Shown piece by piece: positions 43,559-53,463 of a DNA stretch of 64,000 bases. The stretch lies in the NCBI RefSeq assembly GCF_019457615.1, contig NZ_CP080414.1, positions 2,168,501 through 2,232,500 of the forward strand, given 5' to 3'. How positions within the stretch are numbered: the stretch's first letter is position 1; every line of letters starts with the position of its first letter. This DNA comes from Shewanella zhangzhouensis. Its GTDB lineage: Bacteria; Pseudomonadota; Gammaproteobacteria; Enterobacterales; Shewanellaceae. Under the pieces are notes generated by a model, which was not told the origin of the DNA, did not search any database, and saw only the letters and a list, made by a program, of their open reading frames with translations. Made by a program: the position numbers and the translations under genes.

Positions 43559-44977
43559 TTAACTGATGGTATCGCGTCTCTCTATCAACTTGCGTCCCAT
43601 GCTGATGATGAAGGTTAGGCCGATGGAGGCGAAGATCAAGCCAATGGCCAAACCGGCATTTTGCAGTGCGGTCGGATCTAGGGCCAGCATGCCGCCCAAG
43701 CCTATCATCATGATACCCGACATCAGCTTCAATGTCTGTCCCTCTTTCTCGGTGAGCTTGCGCTTACCCAGGGTGGCACTGAAGGCGATCACGATAGCCG
43801 CTAGCGGGATCACATAGACTATGTTGTAGAAGGCCAGATAGAGGTAGCGCTCGAATGCCGGCAGCTCATGCATAGACAAGACGCTGGTGTAGATCATCGG
43901 GAAGCCTGCGGTACACAGCAGCTCATAGGCGTTGGCCAGTATGGCCAAGACCACAGTGCCGGCAATCATCGCCGCCATGCTACTGGCGCTGGTGAGTTTA
44001 CCCATGCGCTTGATAAGCCCGGTGCGGTTCTCCGCCGACATGGAGAGGCTGACCTCGCCCTTGGTGAAGAAGTATTCCTTGATGTTGATGGCACCGGCGA
44101 CCAATGCCATCAGGCCCGCTCCGAGTATGATGAGGCCACCATCGCTCCCCGCGCCCAGCAGCTCGAAGATGTTGAGCCAGGCGATCATAAACAGGAAGTA
44201 GATAAAGCCCGAGAAGAAGACGAAGATGCCGCCGACGATCAACATGCGACTGCGGCTCTTGGCATTTACCATGATAGAGAGCAGAAACAGCAGCACGAAG
44301 AAGGCGCAGGGGTTAAAGGCATCGACGCCTGCCAGCACCACGGTTAACACTGGCAAGGAGAGCTGCTCGGGCGCCACCACGCCGATCAGCGGCAGATCTA
44401 TAGGCTGTACCTTAGTGACGGGCGCTGCAGGTGCGCTTTCTTCCAGTCCTAGGTCACAGGTACCGAGTTCGCTACTGGCGCTACAGGTGGCAAACAGCAG
44501 CTCGCCCTCAGTGGAAGCCGTCCCTGTCTGGGTAGCCTGATCATCGACTGCGACCACACCGCCCAAGGCGCGGTAACAGGCCTTGAGTTGCTGCAGAATA
44601 AATTGTCCTGTCACGGCTTCGTTGCTGTAGCCTATGATCGCATTTTCACAGGCGGCGATATAGGGCACGGAACGGGCGGCAACCTTGGTCTGCTCGGCGA
44701 TGGCTTGCCATTTTTCCTGCGTACCCGCCTGAGACACCATGTGTGACTCCAGCACTATCCAGGGATACTTTTCCGGCAGACTGTCGATGAAGGGGTGCGC
44801 CTCGGCACAGTGCGGGCAGGTTTTAGACCAGAAGAAATAGAGCTTAATCTTCAGCTGACCGTCGGCATCTACATAATGCCAGGTGGCATTCTGAGACACT
44901 GTGTGTTCCTCGGCCTGAGCGAAGCTGGGTAGTGCGCTCGAGAGTAACAGAAAACAAAACATCAGGGCTCTAAACAT
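43559..44977 (-). CDS. Thioredoxin-fold/DsbD-like membrane fusion protein
   Basis: A 472-residue protein. A signal peptide (MFRALMFCFLLLSSALPSFA) precedes a periplasmic thioredoxin-like domain with active site KTCPHC, then a linker. Six to eight transmembrane helices follow in a CcdA/DsbD-like arrangement, with Cys in FNPCAFF and ELLCTAGFP as the likely membrane redox pair. It probably carries electrons from the cytoplasm to a periplasmic thiol partner. ATG 44977 with GGAGGG just before it is preferred over the longer form. Flanked by an inverted-repeat region and an IS5 remnant. Confidence 0.8.
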   Translation of the reverse strand: MFRALMFCFLLLSSALPSFAQAEEHTVSQNATWHYVDADGQLKIKLYFFWSKTCPHCAEAHPFIDSLPEKYPWIVLESHMVSQAGTQEKWQAIAEQTKVAARSVPYIAACENAIIGYSNEAVTGQFILQQLKACYRALGGVVAVDDQATQTGTASTEGELLFATCSASSELGTCDLGLEESAPAAPVTKVQPIDLPLIGVVAPEQLSLPVLTVVLAGVDAFNPCAFFVLLFLLSIMVNAKSRSRMLIVGGIFVFFSGFIYFLFMIAWLNIFELLGAGSDGGLIILGAGLMALVAGAINIKEYFFTKGEVSLSMSAENRTGLIKRMGKLTSASSMAAMIAGTVVLAILANAYELLCTAGFPMIYTSVLSMHELPAFERYLYLAFYNIVYVIPLAAIVIAFSATLGKRKLTEKEGQTLKLMSGIMMIGLGGMLALDPTALQNAGLAIGLIFASIGLTFIISMGRKLIERRDTIS

Positions 44978-45202
44978 AATCCCTCCCCGGGGCTGACTTG
45001 CCAAAAGACGATGACAAAGGAGTGAATCCTCTAGGGACAGTTTACCGCGGGCGCTGGGGGGTACTAAGTTTATGTTTAAGATTTGCAACGCAAATCTTAA
45101 AATGAACAGGAATCGTTAAGGAAGCTAGGATTAAGGAGCGGGCGAATAAGACCGAGATGTGCGATCTTCTTGTCGTGACCTGAAACAGGAATGAGTAACC
45201 GG

Positions 45203-46155
45203 ATGAGCCACCAGCTGACTTTTTCCGACAGTGAGTTTTCCAGCAAACGCCGCCAGACCCGCAAAGAATTCACCCTTGATAGAATGGATTAGCTTACTTC
45301 CCTGGGGCAAACTATTTGGCGTTATCGAGCCTGTGTATCCCAAGGCCGGTAATGGTCGCAGGCCTTATCCACTGGAAACCAAACTGCGCATTCACTGTAT
45401 GCAACAATGGTATAATCTGGGGCGATGAGGCCATGGAACATGCCCTCTATGAAATCGCCTCCATGCGCCAATTTCCTCGCCTGTCACTGGATAAAGCCAT
45501 TCCAGACCGCACTATCATCATGAATATCATTCATTTACTGGAGCAGCATGAACTGGCACGCAAAATCTTCAGTACTATTTATTCACTGGCTGGCAGAGTG
45601 TGGCGTGCTGATGACTCAGGGCTCCTTGGTGGATGCCACGATAATTCAAGCCCCCAGTTCCACTAAAAACTAAGACAACAGCCGCGACCAAAACATGCAC
45701 CAAGCCAAGAAAGGTAACCAGTGGTAGCTCGGTATGAAAGCGCACATCGGGGTGGACGCCCAAAGTGGCCCGATCCACAGCTTGGTGACCACTGCGGCTA
45801 ACAGCACGACCTCAATCAGGTTGGTAAGTTACTGCATGGCGATGAAGAATTTATCTCAGTAGATGCTGGCTATCAGGGGGCCGAAAAGCGCGATGAGCTT
45901 TGCCATGTCAGCGCGGACTGGCTTATCGCCGAGCGTCCCGGCAAGGTGAATGCATTAACGAAACACCCGCGCAAGAATAAGCTTAACATCAGGTATGAAA
46001 ATCTGAAAGCGAGTATCCGAGCCAAGGTTGAGCATCCATTTCGGATAGTTAAATGTCAGTTTGGTTTCGTCAAAGCTAGGTACAAGGGGCTGGCTAAAAA
46101 CGACAGTCCGTTGGAGATGTTATTTGCCCTGGCAAACCTGGTTCGAGTGGACTAA
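45203..46155 (+). pseudogene. IS5-family transposase, broken by several frameshifts and stops
   Basis: Fragments in different frames spell an IS5-type transposase in order: MSHQLTFSDSEFSSKRRQTR, then YPKAGNGRRPYPLETKLRIH, then MEHALYEIASMRQFPRLSLD, and a C-terminal piece KASIRAKVEHPFRIVKCQFG. Stops and frame changes occur near 45290, 45428 and 45666. The central catalytic part (GVDAQSG, SVDAGYQGAEKRDEL) is readable but shifted. Inactive relic; its terminal repeats are not clearly visible. Confidence 0.85.
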
Positions 46156-46371
46156 TTGATACGGGCACAGGCGAGATCTACCTAAAATGGGAAAATTGGC
46201 CTTAAACAGGGCCAAAATCAGCCGCGTAGAGACGATATTGGGTTGGAAGTTGGAAAATCGAACCACAGGACGTCGATAAAGACGCTTTAGGCGTCATGTA
46301 GGGAGATGCTGACTACGATCGTGAAAAGTTCTTTACGAAAACACGCATCTATTTATTAAGGTTCATAGTAT

Positions 46372-47019
46372 TTAGACGCTGTCCGCATTGGCGGAGGCTG
46401 ATTCATGATCGTTCTTAGGGAAAATTTTTAAAGCTATATTAGCTACTTGCATTAACTCTTCTCGGGTAGAACCGTTATTTGCTTGAATCGCCATTCCTTG
46501 TAGGACAGTTCCTATGTATCGAGCTAGCACCTCGACTTCCGTATCTACTGGCAAATCGCTTTCCCTAACAGCCTTGGCAAACCGCTCTCGCAGTTTCAGT
46601 TCACCTTCAATGCGTCGATTAATCAATTCTTCCTTAACCGTAGCGGCAGCCTCACTGCAGGATAAAGCGCCCTGTATGATGACACAGCCTTGAGGATGGC
46701 TTTTATCGGCCATATTCATTGCTGCGCCGTATAGCATATGTTCTGCGACCTCATAAGCTGTGGGTTTTGCTAAAGCAGGTAAAAAGAACGAACTCGGTCT
46801 GTTTTCATAAAGTTCAATTGCTTTTAAAAACAACTTTTCCTTGTTGCCAAACGCGGCATACAGGCTGGGCTTATTTATGCCCATTGCTTCTGTTAGATCA
46901 GAGAGTGAAGCGCCGTCGTAGCCTTTTTGCCAAAAAACTTCCAGAGCTTTCTCCAGTGCAGCCTCGCAATCGAAAGTGCGTGGGCGTCCAACAGAAGGGG
47001 AGTTATGAGCATCTGACAT
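46372..47019 (-). CDS. TetR-family repressor of the RND efflux operon
   Basis: A 215-residue regulator. The N-terminal helix-turn-helix GASLSDLTEAMGINKPSLYA (about residues 36-55) and FGNKEKLFLKAIELY are typical TetR. The C-terminal domain has the HPQGCVIIQGALSC block seen in AcrR/RutR-like relatives. Divergent from the efflux genes; the intergenic region has two matching palindromes that it probably binds. The inducer is unknown. Confidence 0.9.
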   Translation of the reverse strand: MSDAHNSPSVGRPRTFDCEAALEKALEVFWQKGYDGASLSDLTEAMGINKPSLYAAFGNKEKLFLKAIELYENRPSSFFLPALAKPTAYEVAEHMLYGAAMNMADKSHPQGCVIIQGALSCSEAAATVKEELINRRIEGELKLRERFAKAVRESDLPVDTEVEVLARYIGTVLQGMAIQANNGSTREELMQVANIALKIFPKNDHESASANADSV

Positions 47020-47272
47020 GACAACAATTCCTACATTCAGATAGTACAGTTAAAAACCAATCACCAGTCCAGAAACAATTGCTTAGCATTAGGCTATAGC
47101 GCTGGAATAACCATTCGGCAGTTGCAAGTTTATCACGTTTAGCCTTCAAGGAGTACCCATTAGGTCTCTATTCCCCATGGCCAAAATCACTTTTGATAAC
47201 GTCGGTTAACACAAGTCAATATTCTAGTAAGTATCAGATATTATTGAATATATCTAGATTTTTTTATACAAA

Positions 47273-47339
47273 TGTACCGCGCGGTACATAAATCTTTTGA
47301 CACGGATTTCTTGTAATGTAATATATACCGACCGGTACA
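47273..47339 (+). promoter_or_regulatory. Efflux promoter with two TetR-type operators
   Basis: Operator 1 is a perfect palindrome TGTACCGCGCGGTACA (47273-47288). Operator 2 is TATACCGACCGGTACA (47324-47339), nearly the same. Between them lie TTGACA (47297-47302) and TAATAT (47319-47324) with a 16-base spacer, a near-consensus sigma-70 promoter. Operator 2 overlaps the -10 end and the start of transcription, so repressor binding should block the polymerase. The rest of 47020-47398 holds no gene. Confidence 0.75.
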
Positions 47340-47398
47340 CATTTGGAAGGGGCAATGCTCCTTACTGCGTAAAGAGCTGAAATTTTAAGGCGCTAACG

Positions 47399-48661
47399 AT
47401 GTTGAAGAATATACGTAAGTTAATGTTAAAAATGGGTTTTGCAGTTATTTTCCTCACTGCATGCGGTAACCAGGGTGGTGCGCCAGTCGAGCAAGGGCCT
47501 ATTGAAGTAAGTGTTGCAGAGGTCGTTTATGAAAAAGTAACTGAGTGGGATGAATTTACCGGGCGCTTACAAGCTCCATTATCGGTGAAATTAATGCCAA
47601 GGGTATCGGGCTATATTGAGCATCTTAACTTTACTGAGGGATCGTTAGTGCAAAAAGGAGATCTGTTATTTCAGATTGATCCTCGCCCTTTTTCAGCTGA
47701 GGTTTCTCGTTTGAAAGCTGAGCTTGAGAGTGCCAATAGTGCCGCAATTTTAGCTGACAATGAGTACTCTCGAGCTGAGAAACTCAGTCAACAACAAGCG
47801 ATATCGATAGAAGTTCTGGACAATCGACTCGCTAACAAACGCCAAGCCAAGGCCAAGCATGACTCTGTCAAATCAGCGTTGGAACGTGCTGAATTGGAAT
47901 TAAGTTTTACAAAAGTTAAAGCTCCGATTAGTGGTCGAGTGTCTCTTGCAGAAGTTACTGTTGGGAACTACGTGACCGCTGGTCAAACACTGCTCACCAA
48001 CTTGGTATCAACAGAAATCATGTATGCATATTTCGATGTTGATGAGCAGACTTTTTTAAAATATAGGCACTTGGCAAAAAGTGGACATAGAGTCGATACC
48101 CGGGAAGTTGGCGCTAATCCAGTTTATATGGCGTTGGCGACTGATGACGAGTTTCGCCACGTTGGTTCTATCGATTTCGTTGACAATCGCGTCGACTCTC
48201 AAACCGGAACTATCCGTTTACGTGCCAGTTTTGCTAATGCAGACAACCAGTTATTACCTGGGCTGTTTGCTAAGGTAAGGTTGGCAGGCAGTGCTACCTA
48301 TGACGGTGTGCTGATTGATGAGAAAGCTATTGGCACCGATCTAAATAATAAGTTTGTGCTTTTGGTGAATGAAAGTAATCAGCTTGAGTACCGCGCTATC
48401 GAATTGGGCGAAAAACTTGATGGACTGCGCCTCGTACGAAGAGGATTGAATCCTTCAGATCGTATTGTCGTAAACGGTCTTCAGCGTGTGCGTCCCGGCA
48501 TGCAAATTCAACCCAAATTAGTCGAAATGGCTTCATACGAGCAGTTAGCTGAGCTAAGAAGTGCGCAAGAGTTGCTGGATCAGACAACAAGGTCATTGAC
48601 AGTTCAGACTGACAAAATCGCTAGCGAAGCTAAAACAGGTACTTCGGAAAATCAGGGGTAA
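47399..48661 (+). CDS. RND efflux periplasmic adaptor, lipoprotein (MexE/AcrA type)
   Basis: A 420-residue membrane-fusion protein linking the inner-membrane pump to the outer-membrane channel. Lipobox LTAC near residue 21, then LMPRVSGYIEHLNFTEGSLV and FTKVKAPISGRVSLAEVTVG (lipoyl halves) around a helical hairpin, then beta-barrel and membrane-proximal domains. First gene of a three-gene operon behind the TetR-controlled promoter; AAGGCG precedes the ATG. Clearly AT-richer than the next two genes. Confidence 0.92.
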   Translation: MLKNIRKLMLKMGFAVIFLTACGNQGGAPVEQGPIEVSVAEVVYEKVTEWDEFTGRLQAPLSVKLMPRVSGYIEHLNFTEGSLVQKGDLLFQIDPRPFSAEVSRLKAELESANSAAILADNEYSRAEKLSQQQAISIEVLDNRLANKRQAKAKHDSVKSALERAELELSFTKVKAPISGRVSLAEVTVGNYVTAGQTLLTNLVSTEIMYAYFDVDEQTFLKYRHLAKSGHRVDTREVGANPVYMALATDDEFRHVGSIDFVDNRVDSQTGTIRLRASFANADNQLLPGLFAKVRLAGSATYDGVLIDEKAIGTDLNNKFVLLVNESNQLEYRAIELGEKLDGLRLVRRGLNPSDRIVVNGLQRVRPGMQIQPKLVEMASYEQLAELRSAQELLDQTTRSLTVQTDKIASEAKTGTSENQG

Positions 48662-48671
48662 GGTGTAAATC

Positions 48672-51600
48672 ATGTTATCGCAATTTTTTATTAGGCGGCC
48701 AATCTTTGCTGCGGTGATATCCTTGCTGTTTTTTATAACCGGGGCTATCGCAGTGTGGCAGTTGCCTGTCACCGAGTATCCTGAAGTGGTGCCGCCAACC
48801 GTGGTGGTGACCGCCAATTATCCCGGCGCCAATCCGAAAGTAATTGCTCAAACGGTGGCATCGCCACTGGAGCAGGAGATTAACGGCGTGGAAAACATGC
48901 TGTATATGTCATCGCAGGCTACATCCGATGGCCGCATGACTTTAACCGTTACTTTCGCTATTGGCACCGATGTCGATTTAGCTCAAACTCAGGTGCAAAG
49001 CCGAGTAGAGCGCGCCAAGCCGCGCCTGCCGCAGGAAGTGCAGCGCTTGGGTGTGGTTACCGAGAAATCCTCACCCGATTTAACGATGGTGGTGCATTTA
49101 ACCTCGCCAGATGAGCGTTACGATATGCTGTACCTGTCTAACTTCGCCGCGCTGAATGTAAAAGATGAGCTGGCGCGCATTGAAGGCGTGGGTGCGGTGC
49201 GTTTGTTTGGTGCCGGTGACTACAGCATGCGTATTTGGCTGGACCCGAACAAGGTCTCAGCACTGGGTTTATCGCCGTCGCAAATCACTGCAGCGATTCG
49301 TGAGCAAAACCAGCAGGCTGCTGCCGGTAGTTTGGGGGCGCAGCCAAGTGGCGACGCTGAGTTTCAGTTATTGATTAACGTCAAAGGCCGCTTATCGGCG
49401 GTGGAAGAGTTTGAAAACATCATTATTAAAGTAGGTGCCAATGGTGAAATTAGCCGCTTAAAAGATGTGGCCCGTATTGAGCTGGGCGCCTCAACTTATG
49501 CACTGCGCTCCTTGTTAAATAACAAAGAAGCGGTGGCCATCCCGATTTTCCAGGCGTCTGGCTCTAACGCTATTCAAATCTCGGATGATGTACGCGCCAA
49601 AATGGCCGAGCTGTCAAAAAGCTTCCCGGACGGTTTAACGTACGACATCGTATACGACCCAACAGTTTTTGTGCGCGGGTCGATTGAAGCGGTAGTAAAA
49701 ACTTTGCTCGAAGCGGTATTACTGGTGGTATTAGTAGTAGTGCTGTTTCTGCAAACCTGGCGCGCTTCTATTATTCCGTTAGTGGCCGTGCCGGTGTCAT
49801 TAGTGGGTACCTTTGCCTTTATGCAGTTGATGGGCTTTTCGCTTAATGCGTTATCCCTGTTTGGCTTGGTATTGGCGATTGGTATAGTGGTCGATGACGC
49901 CATCGTGGTGGTGGAAAACGTTGAGCGTAATATCAGTGAGGGTTTATCGCCGGTAGTGGCAACGCAAAAAGCGATGAAAGAAGTGACCGGCCCTATTGTT
50001 GCCACCACGCTGGTACTGGCAGCGGTATTTATTCCTACCGCCTTTATGTCGGGCTTAACCGGGCAGTTCTATAAGCAGTTCGCCTTAACCATTACCATTT
50101 CGACCTTTATCTCGGCCATTAACTCGTTAACGCTAAGCCCGGCGCTATCCGCGCTGCTGCTAAAAGGCCATGATGCACCGAAAGATGGCTTAACCCGCGC
50201 CATGGATAAACTGTTAGGTGGCTGGTTATTTGCGCCGTTTAACCGTTTCTTCGGCAAATTATCCCAAGGCTACGGCTATCTGGTGCGTAAAGTGATCCGC
50301 TTTGGCGCCATCGTCGGTATGCTGTATATCGCCTTGGTTGGCTTAACCGGCCTGCAGTTTGCCAGTACGCCAACCGGTTATGTGCCGGGGCAGGACAAAC
50401 AGTACCTTGTGGCCTTTGCCCAGTTGCCGGATGCTTCGTCACTGGATCGCACCGATGCAGTAGTAAAACGCATGTCAGCTATTGCACTGGATCACCCTGG
50501 CGTGGCCAATGCCATTGCCTTCCCGGGCCTGAGCATTAACGGTTTTACCAATAGCCCGAATAGTGCCGTATTGTTTGTCGGCTTAGACAGCTTTGAGGCA
50601 CGCGACAGTGCCGCTTTATCGGCCAATGCGATTGCCGGTGCACTAAACCAGAAGTTTGCCAGTATTGAAGATGCCTTTATCGCTATCTTCCCGCCGCCGC
50701 CGGTACAGGGGCTGGGTACCATAGGTGGTTTCCGGCTGCAAATTCAGGACCGCGGTAACCACGGCTATGAAGAACTGTATAAAGTAACCATGCAGGTAAT
50801 GATGAAAGCCTGGCAAACGCCAGAGCTGGCCGGTGTGTTCTCCAGCTATCAGGTGAATGTGCCGCAGCTGGATTTAGATATCGACCGCACTAAAGCTAAG
50901 CAGCAGGGCGTGGCGATGGATGAAATCTTCCAGACGCTGCAGGCTTATATGGGCTCGGTGTATGTCAATGACTTTAACCAGTTTGGCCGTACCTATCAGG
51001 TCAATATGCAGGCCGACGAGAAGTTTCGCCAAACACCAGAGCAAATTGGCCAGTTAAAGGTACGAAATAACCAGGGCGAGATGATCCCGCTGGCGTCATT
51101 TATTAACGTCACTAACAGCGCAGGGCCAGATCGGGTAATGCATTACAACGGCTTTACCACTGCTGAAATTAACGGTGGCCCGGCGGCAGGCAACAGTAGT
51201 GGCGAAGCGCAAGCGGCGATTGAGAAAATCCTCGCCGAAACGCTGCCAAACGGCATGACCTACGAGTGGACCGAGTTAACTTACCAGCAAATTCTGGCCG
51301 GTAATGCGGGCATGCTGATCTACCCGCTGGTGATCCTGCTGGTATTTATGGTCCTGGCGGCGCAGTACGAGAGCTTACGCTTACCGCTGGCGATTATCTT
51401 AATTATTCCGATGACGCTGTTATCGGCACTAAGCGGCGTGCTGATCTACGGTGGCGATAACAACATCTTCACCCAGATCGGCTTGATCGTACTGGTTGGC
51501 CTCGCCACCAAGAACGCCATCTTAATCGTCGAGTTTGCCAAAGAGCTGCAAGATCAGGGCATGAGCGCACTGGAGGCGATCTTAGAAGCCGGTCGCTTAC

Positions 51601-51881
51601 GCTTGCGGCCAATTTTGATGACTTCTATCGCCTTTATTATGGGTGTGGTGCCAATGGTGTTCTCAACCGGTGCCGGCGCCGAAATGCGCCAGGCCATGGG
51701 GGTAGCGGTATTCGCCGGTATGATAGGCGTCACCATTTTTGGTCTGATTTTAACGCCGCTGTTTTATTACATGCTGGCTAAACGTGGCAAAACGATTGCA
51801 GCACAGCAGCACATTGCCGCTACTGCCAGCGACAGCGCAGCCTTAAACAGTTCAACGAGCGCGGAGGCAAGCCATGCGTAA
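48672..51881 (+). CDS. RND multidrug efflux permease (MexF/AcrB type)
   Basis: A 1069-residue proton-driven exporter of the HAE1 family. It has twelve transmembrane helices in two halves with large periplasmic loops after helices 1 and 7. GIVVDDAIVVVENVERN in helix 4 carries the Asp pair of the proton relay, and GLATKNAILIVEFAKEL is the matching block in helix 10. MGVVPMVFSTGAGAEMRQAMG is a standard signature. Full length, so probably active. It overlaps the outer-membrane gene by eight bases. Substrates cannot be read; solvents or drugs are likely. Confidence 0.95.
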   Translation: MLSQFFIRRPIFAAVISLLFFITGAIAVWQLPVTEYPEVVPPTVVVTANYPGANPKVIAQTVASPLEQEINGVENMLYMSSQATSDGRMTLTVTFAIGTDVDLAQTQVQSRVERAKPRLPQEVQRLGVVTEKSSPDLTMVVHLTSPDERYDMLYLSNFAALNVKDELARIEGVGAVRLFGAGDYSMRIWLDPNKVSALGLSPSQITAAIREQNQQAAAGSLGAQPSGDAEFQLLINVKGRLSAVEEFENIIIKVGANGEISRLKDVARIELGASTYALRSLLNNKEAVAIPIFQASGSNAIQISDDVRAKMAELSKSFPDGLTYDIVYDPTVFVRGSIEAVVKTLLEAVLLVVLVVVLFLQTWRASIIPLVAVPVSLVGTFAFMQLMGFSLNALSLFGLVLAIGIVVDDAIVVVENVERNISEGLSPVVATQKAMKEVTGPIVATTLVLAAVFIPTAFMSGLTGQFYKQFALTITISTFISAINSLTLSPALSALLLKGHDAPKDGLTRAMDKLLGGWLFAPFNRFFGKLSQGYGYLVRKVIRFGAIVGMLYIALVGLTGLQFASTPTGYVPGQDKQYLVAFAQLPDASSLDRTDAVVKRMSAIALDHPGVANAIAFPGLSINGFTNSPNSAVLFVGLDSFEARDSAALSANAIAGALNQKFASIEDAFIAIFPPPPVQGLGTIGGFRLQIQDRGNHGYEELYKVTMQVMMKAWQTPELAGVFSSYQVNVPQLDLDIDRTKAKQQGVAMDEIFQTLQAYMGSVYVNDFNQFGRTYQVNMQADEKFRQTPEQIGQLKVRNNQGEMIPLASFINVTNSAGPDRVMHYNGFTTAEINGGPAAGNSSGEAQAAIEKILAETLPNGMTYEWTELTYQQILAGNAGMLIYPLVILLVFMVLAAQYESLRLPLAIILIIPMTLLSALSGVLIYGGDNNIFTQIGLIVLVGLATKNAILIVEFAKELQDQGMSALEAILEAGRLRLRPILMTSIAFIMGVVPMVFSTGAGAEMRQAMGVAVFAGMIGVTIFGLILTPLFYYMLAKRGKTIAAQQHIAATASDSAALNSSTSAEASHA

Positions 51882-53256
51882 TATCGTAAAACTACCGGCT
51901 ATCGCACTGCTGGTAGCCGCGGTTACCGGCTGTGCTGTCGGCCCGGATTATCAGGCGCCGCAAAGCGTGACTAATATCAATGTCAGCGCGCCATATCAGC
52001 AGGCTGAACAGGTACAAAACTGGTGGCAGGCGTTTGACGACGCCACGCTTAACCAACTAATTACTGAGGCGCTGGCGCAAAACCGCACCCTGGCACAGGC
52101 CCGTTACAATGCCGAGCGTGCCTATGCGGTGTTTAGCGATGCCAGTAACGACTGGCTACCCAAGGGCACGCTGGATGCGGGTTACCAGGCCAGCAAAAAC
52201 CCCAGTGTGTCCAATCTGGACGATGCTGTGGTTAGCCGCGGCTATAACAGCGGTGCTAACCTGAGCTGGGATTTAGACCTGTTCGGTAAAATTCGCCGCG
52301 CCACCGAAGCTGCCGAGGCCAATGCCCAGCAAGCCGAATTGCTGTGGCAGGACGCGCGCTTGCAGCTCATCAGCCAGGTCGCCAGTACTTATGGTGACTA
52401 TCGCGGCGCGCAAATGCGTTTAGTGGTCGCCGAGCAAAACCTGCATAACCTGCAGCAAAGCCGCGATATTGTTGAAGCCCGTTTAGAGGCCGGTATGGCC
52501 TCCGAGCTGGAGCTGTCGCAAATCGATGTGCAGCTGCATCAGGTAAAAGCCGCGGTGCCGGTATATCGCACTGCGTTATTAACTGCAGGCGCCACCTTAT
52601 CTGCGTTATTAGCGCAGCAGCCGGGCGAGTTAAAGCTTGGCGCCTTGCCGCATTTGCCCGAGCTAAAACAGCCGGTAGCACTGGTTGAGGGTGAAAACTA
52701 CCTGCGCTATCGCGCCGATGTTGCCGTGGCCGAGCGCACCTTAGCCGCCAGCACCGCGCAAATTGGTGTCGCTACAGCTGATCTGTACCCGAACCTGTCT
52801 GTACGTGGCGTTTTAGGTTTTATCTCCGGCCCGGGTTTAACGCTAAATGGCGATACGCAAAGCTGGTCTGTCGCACCAACGCTAAGTTGGCAAGCCGCTG
52901 ATTTAGGCTCCGTAAAAGCCCGCATCCGTCAGGCCGAAGCAGGCAACCACATTGCGCTGGCGCAGTTTGAGCAGCAGGTGCTTAACGCATTAAACGACAT
53001 GCAGTTAGCGCTTAACAGCTATAACCTCAGCCGCGAGCAGCAGCTTAGCACTGAAGCACAGTGGCAGGCGGCAAACAAAGTCCTGCAAATCGCCCGTGAT
53101 CGCTATAACGCTGGCAGCGGTGATTTCTTGTCCTTGCTCGACGCCGAGCGCGAACTACTGCGCGCACGCGATCAGCTGGCGCTGGTGCAACAGCAAAGCT
53201 TTATCCGTTTAGTCGGCATCTACCGCAGTTTTGGTGGCGGGATACAGTTGATTTAA
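51874..53256 (+). CDS. Outer-membrane efflux channel lipoprotein (OprM/OprN type)
   Basis: A 460-residue channel of the TolC/NodT family. Lipobox TGCAVGPDY near residue 20, then two repeated coiled-coil halves (QNWWQAFDDATLNQLITEAL; LSWDLDLFGKIRRATEAAEA) as in OprM. It completes the tripartite pump with the two genes before it. It overlaps the permease end, which supports co-translation. A strong terminator follows. Confidence 0.93.
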   Translation: MRNIVKLPAIALLVAAVTGCAVGPDYQAPQSVTNINVSAPYQQAEQVQNWWQAFDDATLNQLITEALAQNRTLAQARYNAERAYAVFSDASNDWLPKGTLDAGYQASKNPSVSNLDDAVVSRGYNSGANLSWDLDLFGKIRRATEAAEANAQQAELLWQDARLQLISQVASTYGDYRGAQMRLVVAEQNLHNLQQSRDIVEARLEAGMASELELSQIDVQLHQVKAAVPVYRTALLTAGATLSALLAQQPGELKLGALPHLPELKQPVALVEGENYLRYRADVAVAERTLAASTAQIGVATADLYPNLSVRGVLGFISGPGLTLNGDTQSWSVAPTLSWQAADLGSVKARIRQAEAGNHIALAQFEQQVLNALNDMQLALNSYNLSREQQLSTEAQWQAANKVLQIARDRYNAGSGDFLSLLDAERELLRARDQLALVQQQSFIRLVGIYRSFGGGIQLI

Positions 53257-53307
53257 AACATCAAGCGAAAAATTAGTGTTGGAATTTAACTGATAAGATA
53301 TAAAAAA

Positions 53308-53345
53308 TTAATAACCACCACTTTTGCGGTGGTTATTAAATTTTT
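53308..53345 (+). terminator. Terminator of the RND operon
   Basis: A perfect 12-bp stem TTAATAACCACC (53308-53319) and GGTGGTTATTAA (53328-53339) with an 8-base loop, followed by a T-run. Confidence 0.93.
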
Positions 53346-53463
53346 AATGTTACATGAAGATGATAGACGGAACTTCAATAATTTAATGTTCATTAACACG
53401 AAGAACTCTATATAAAAGATTAATGAAAAACCCTATAAAAGATCACATTGCGCATAGTAAAAA

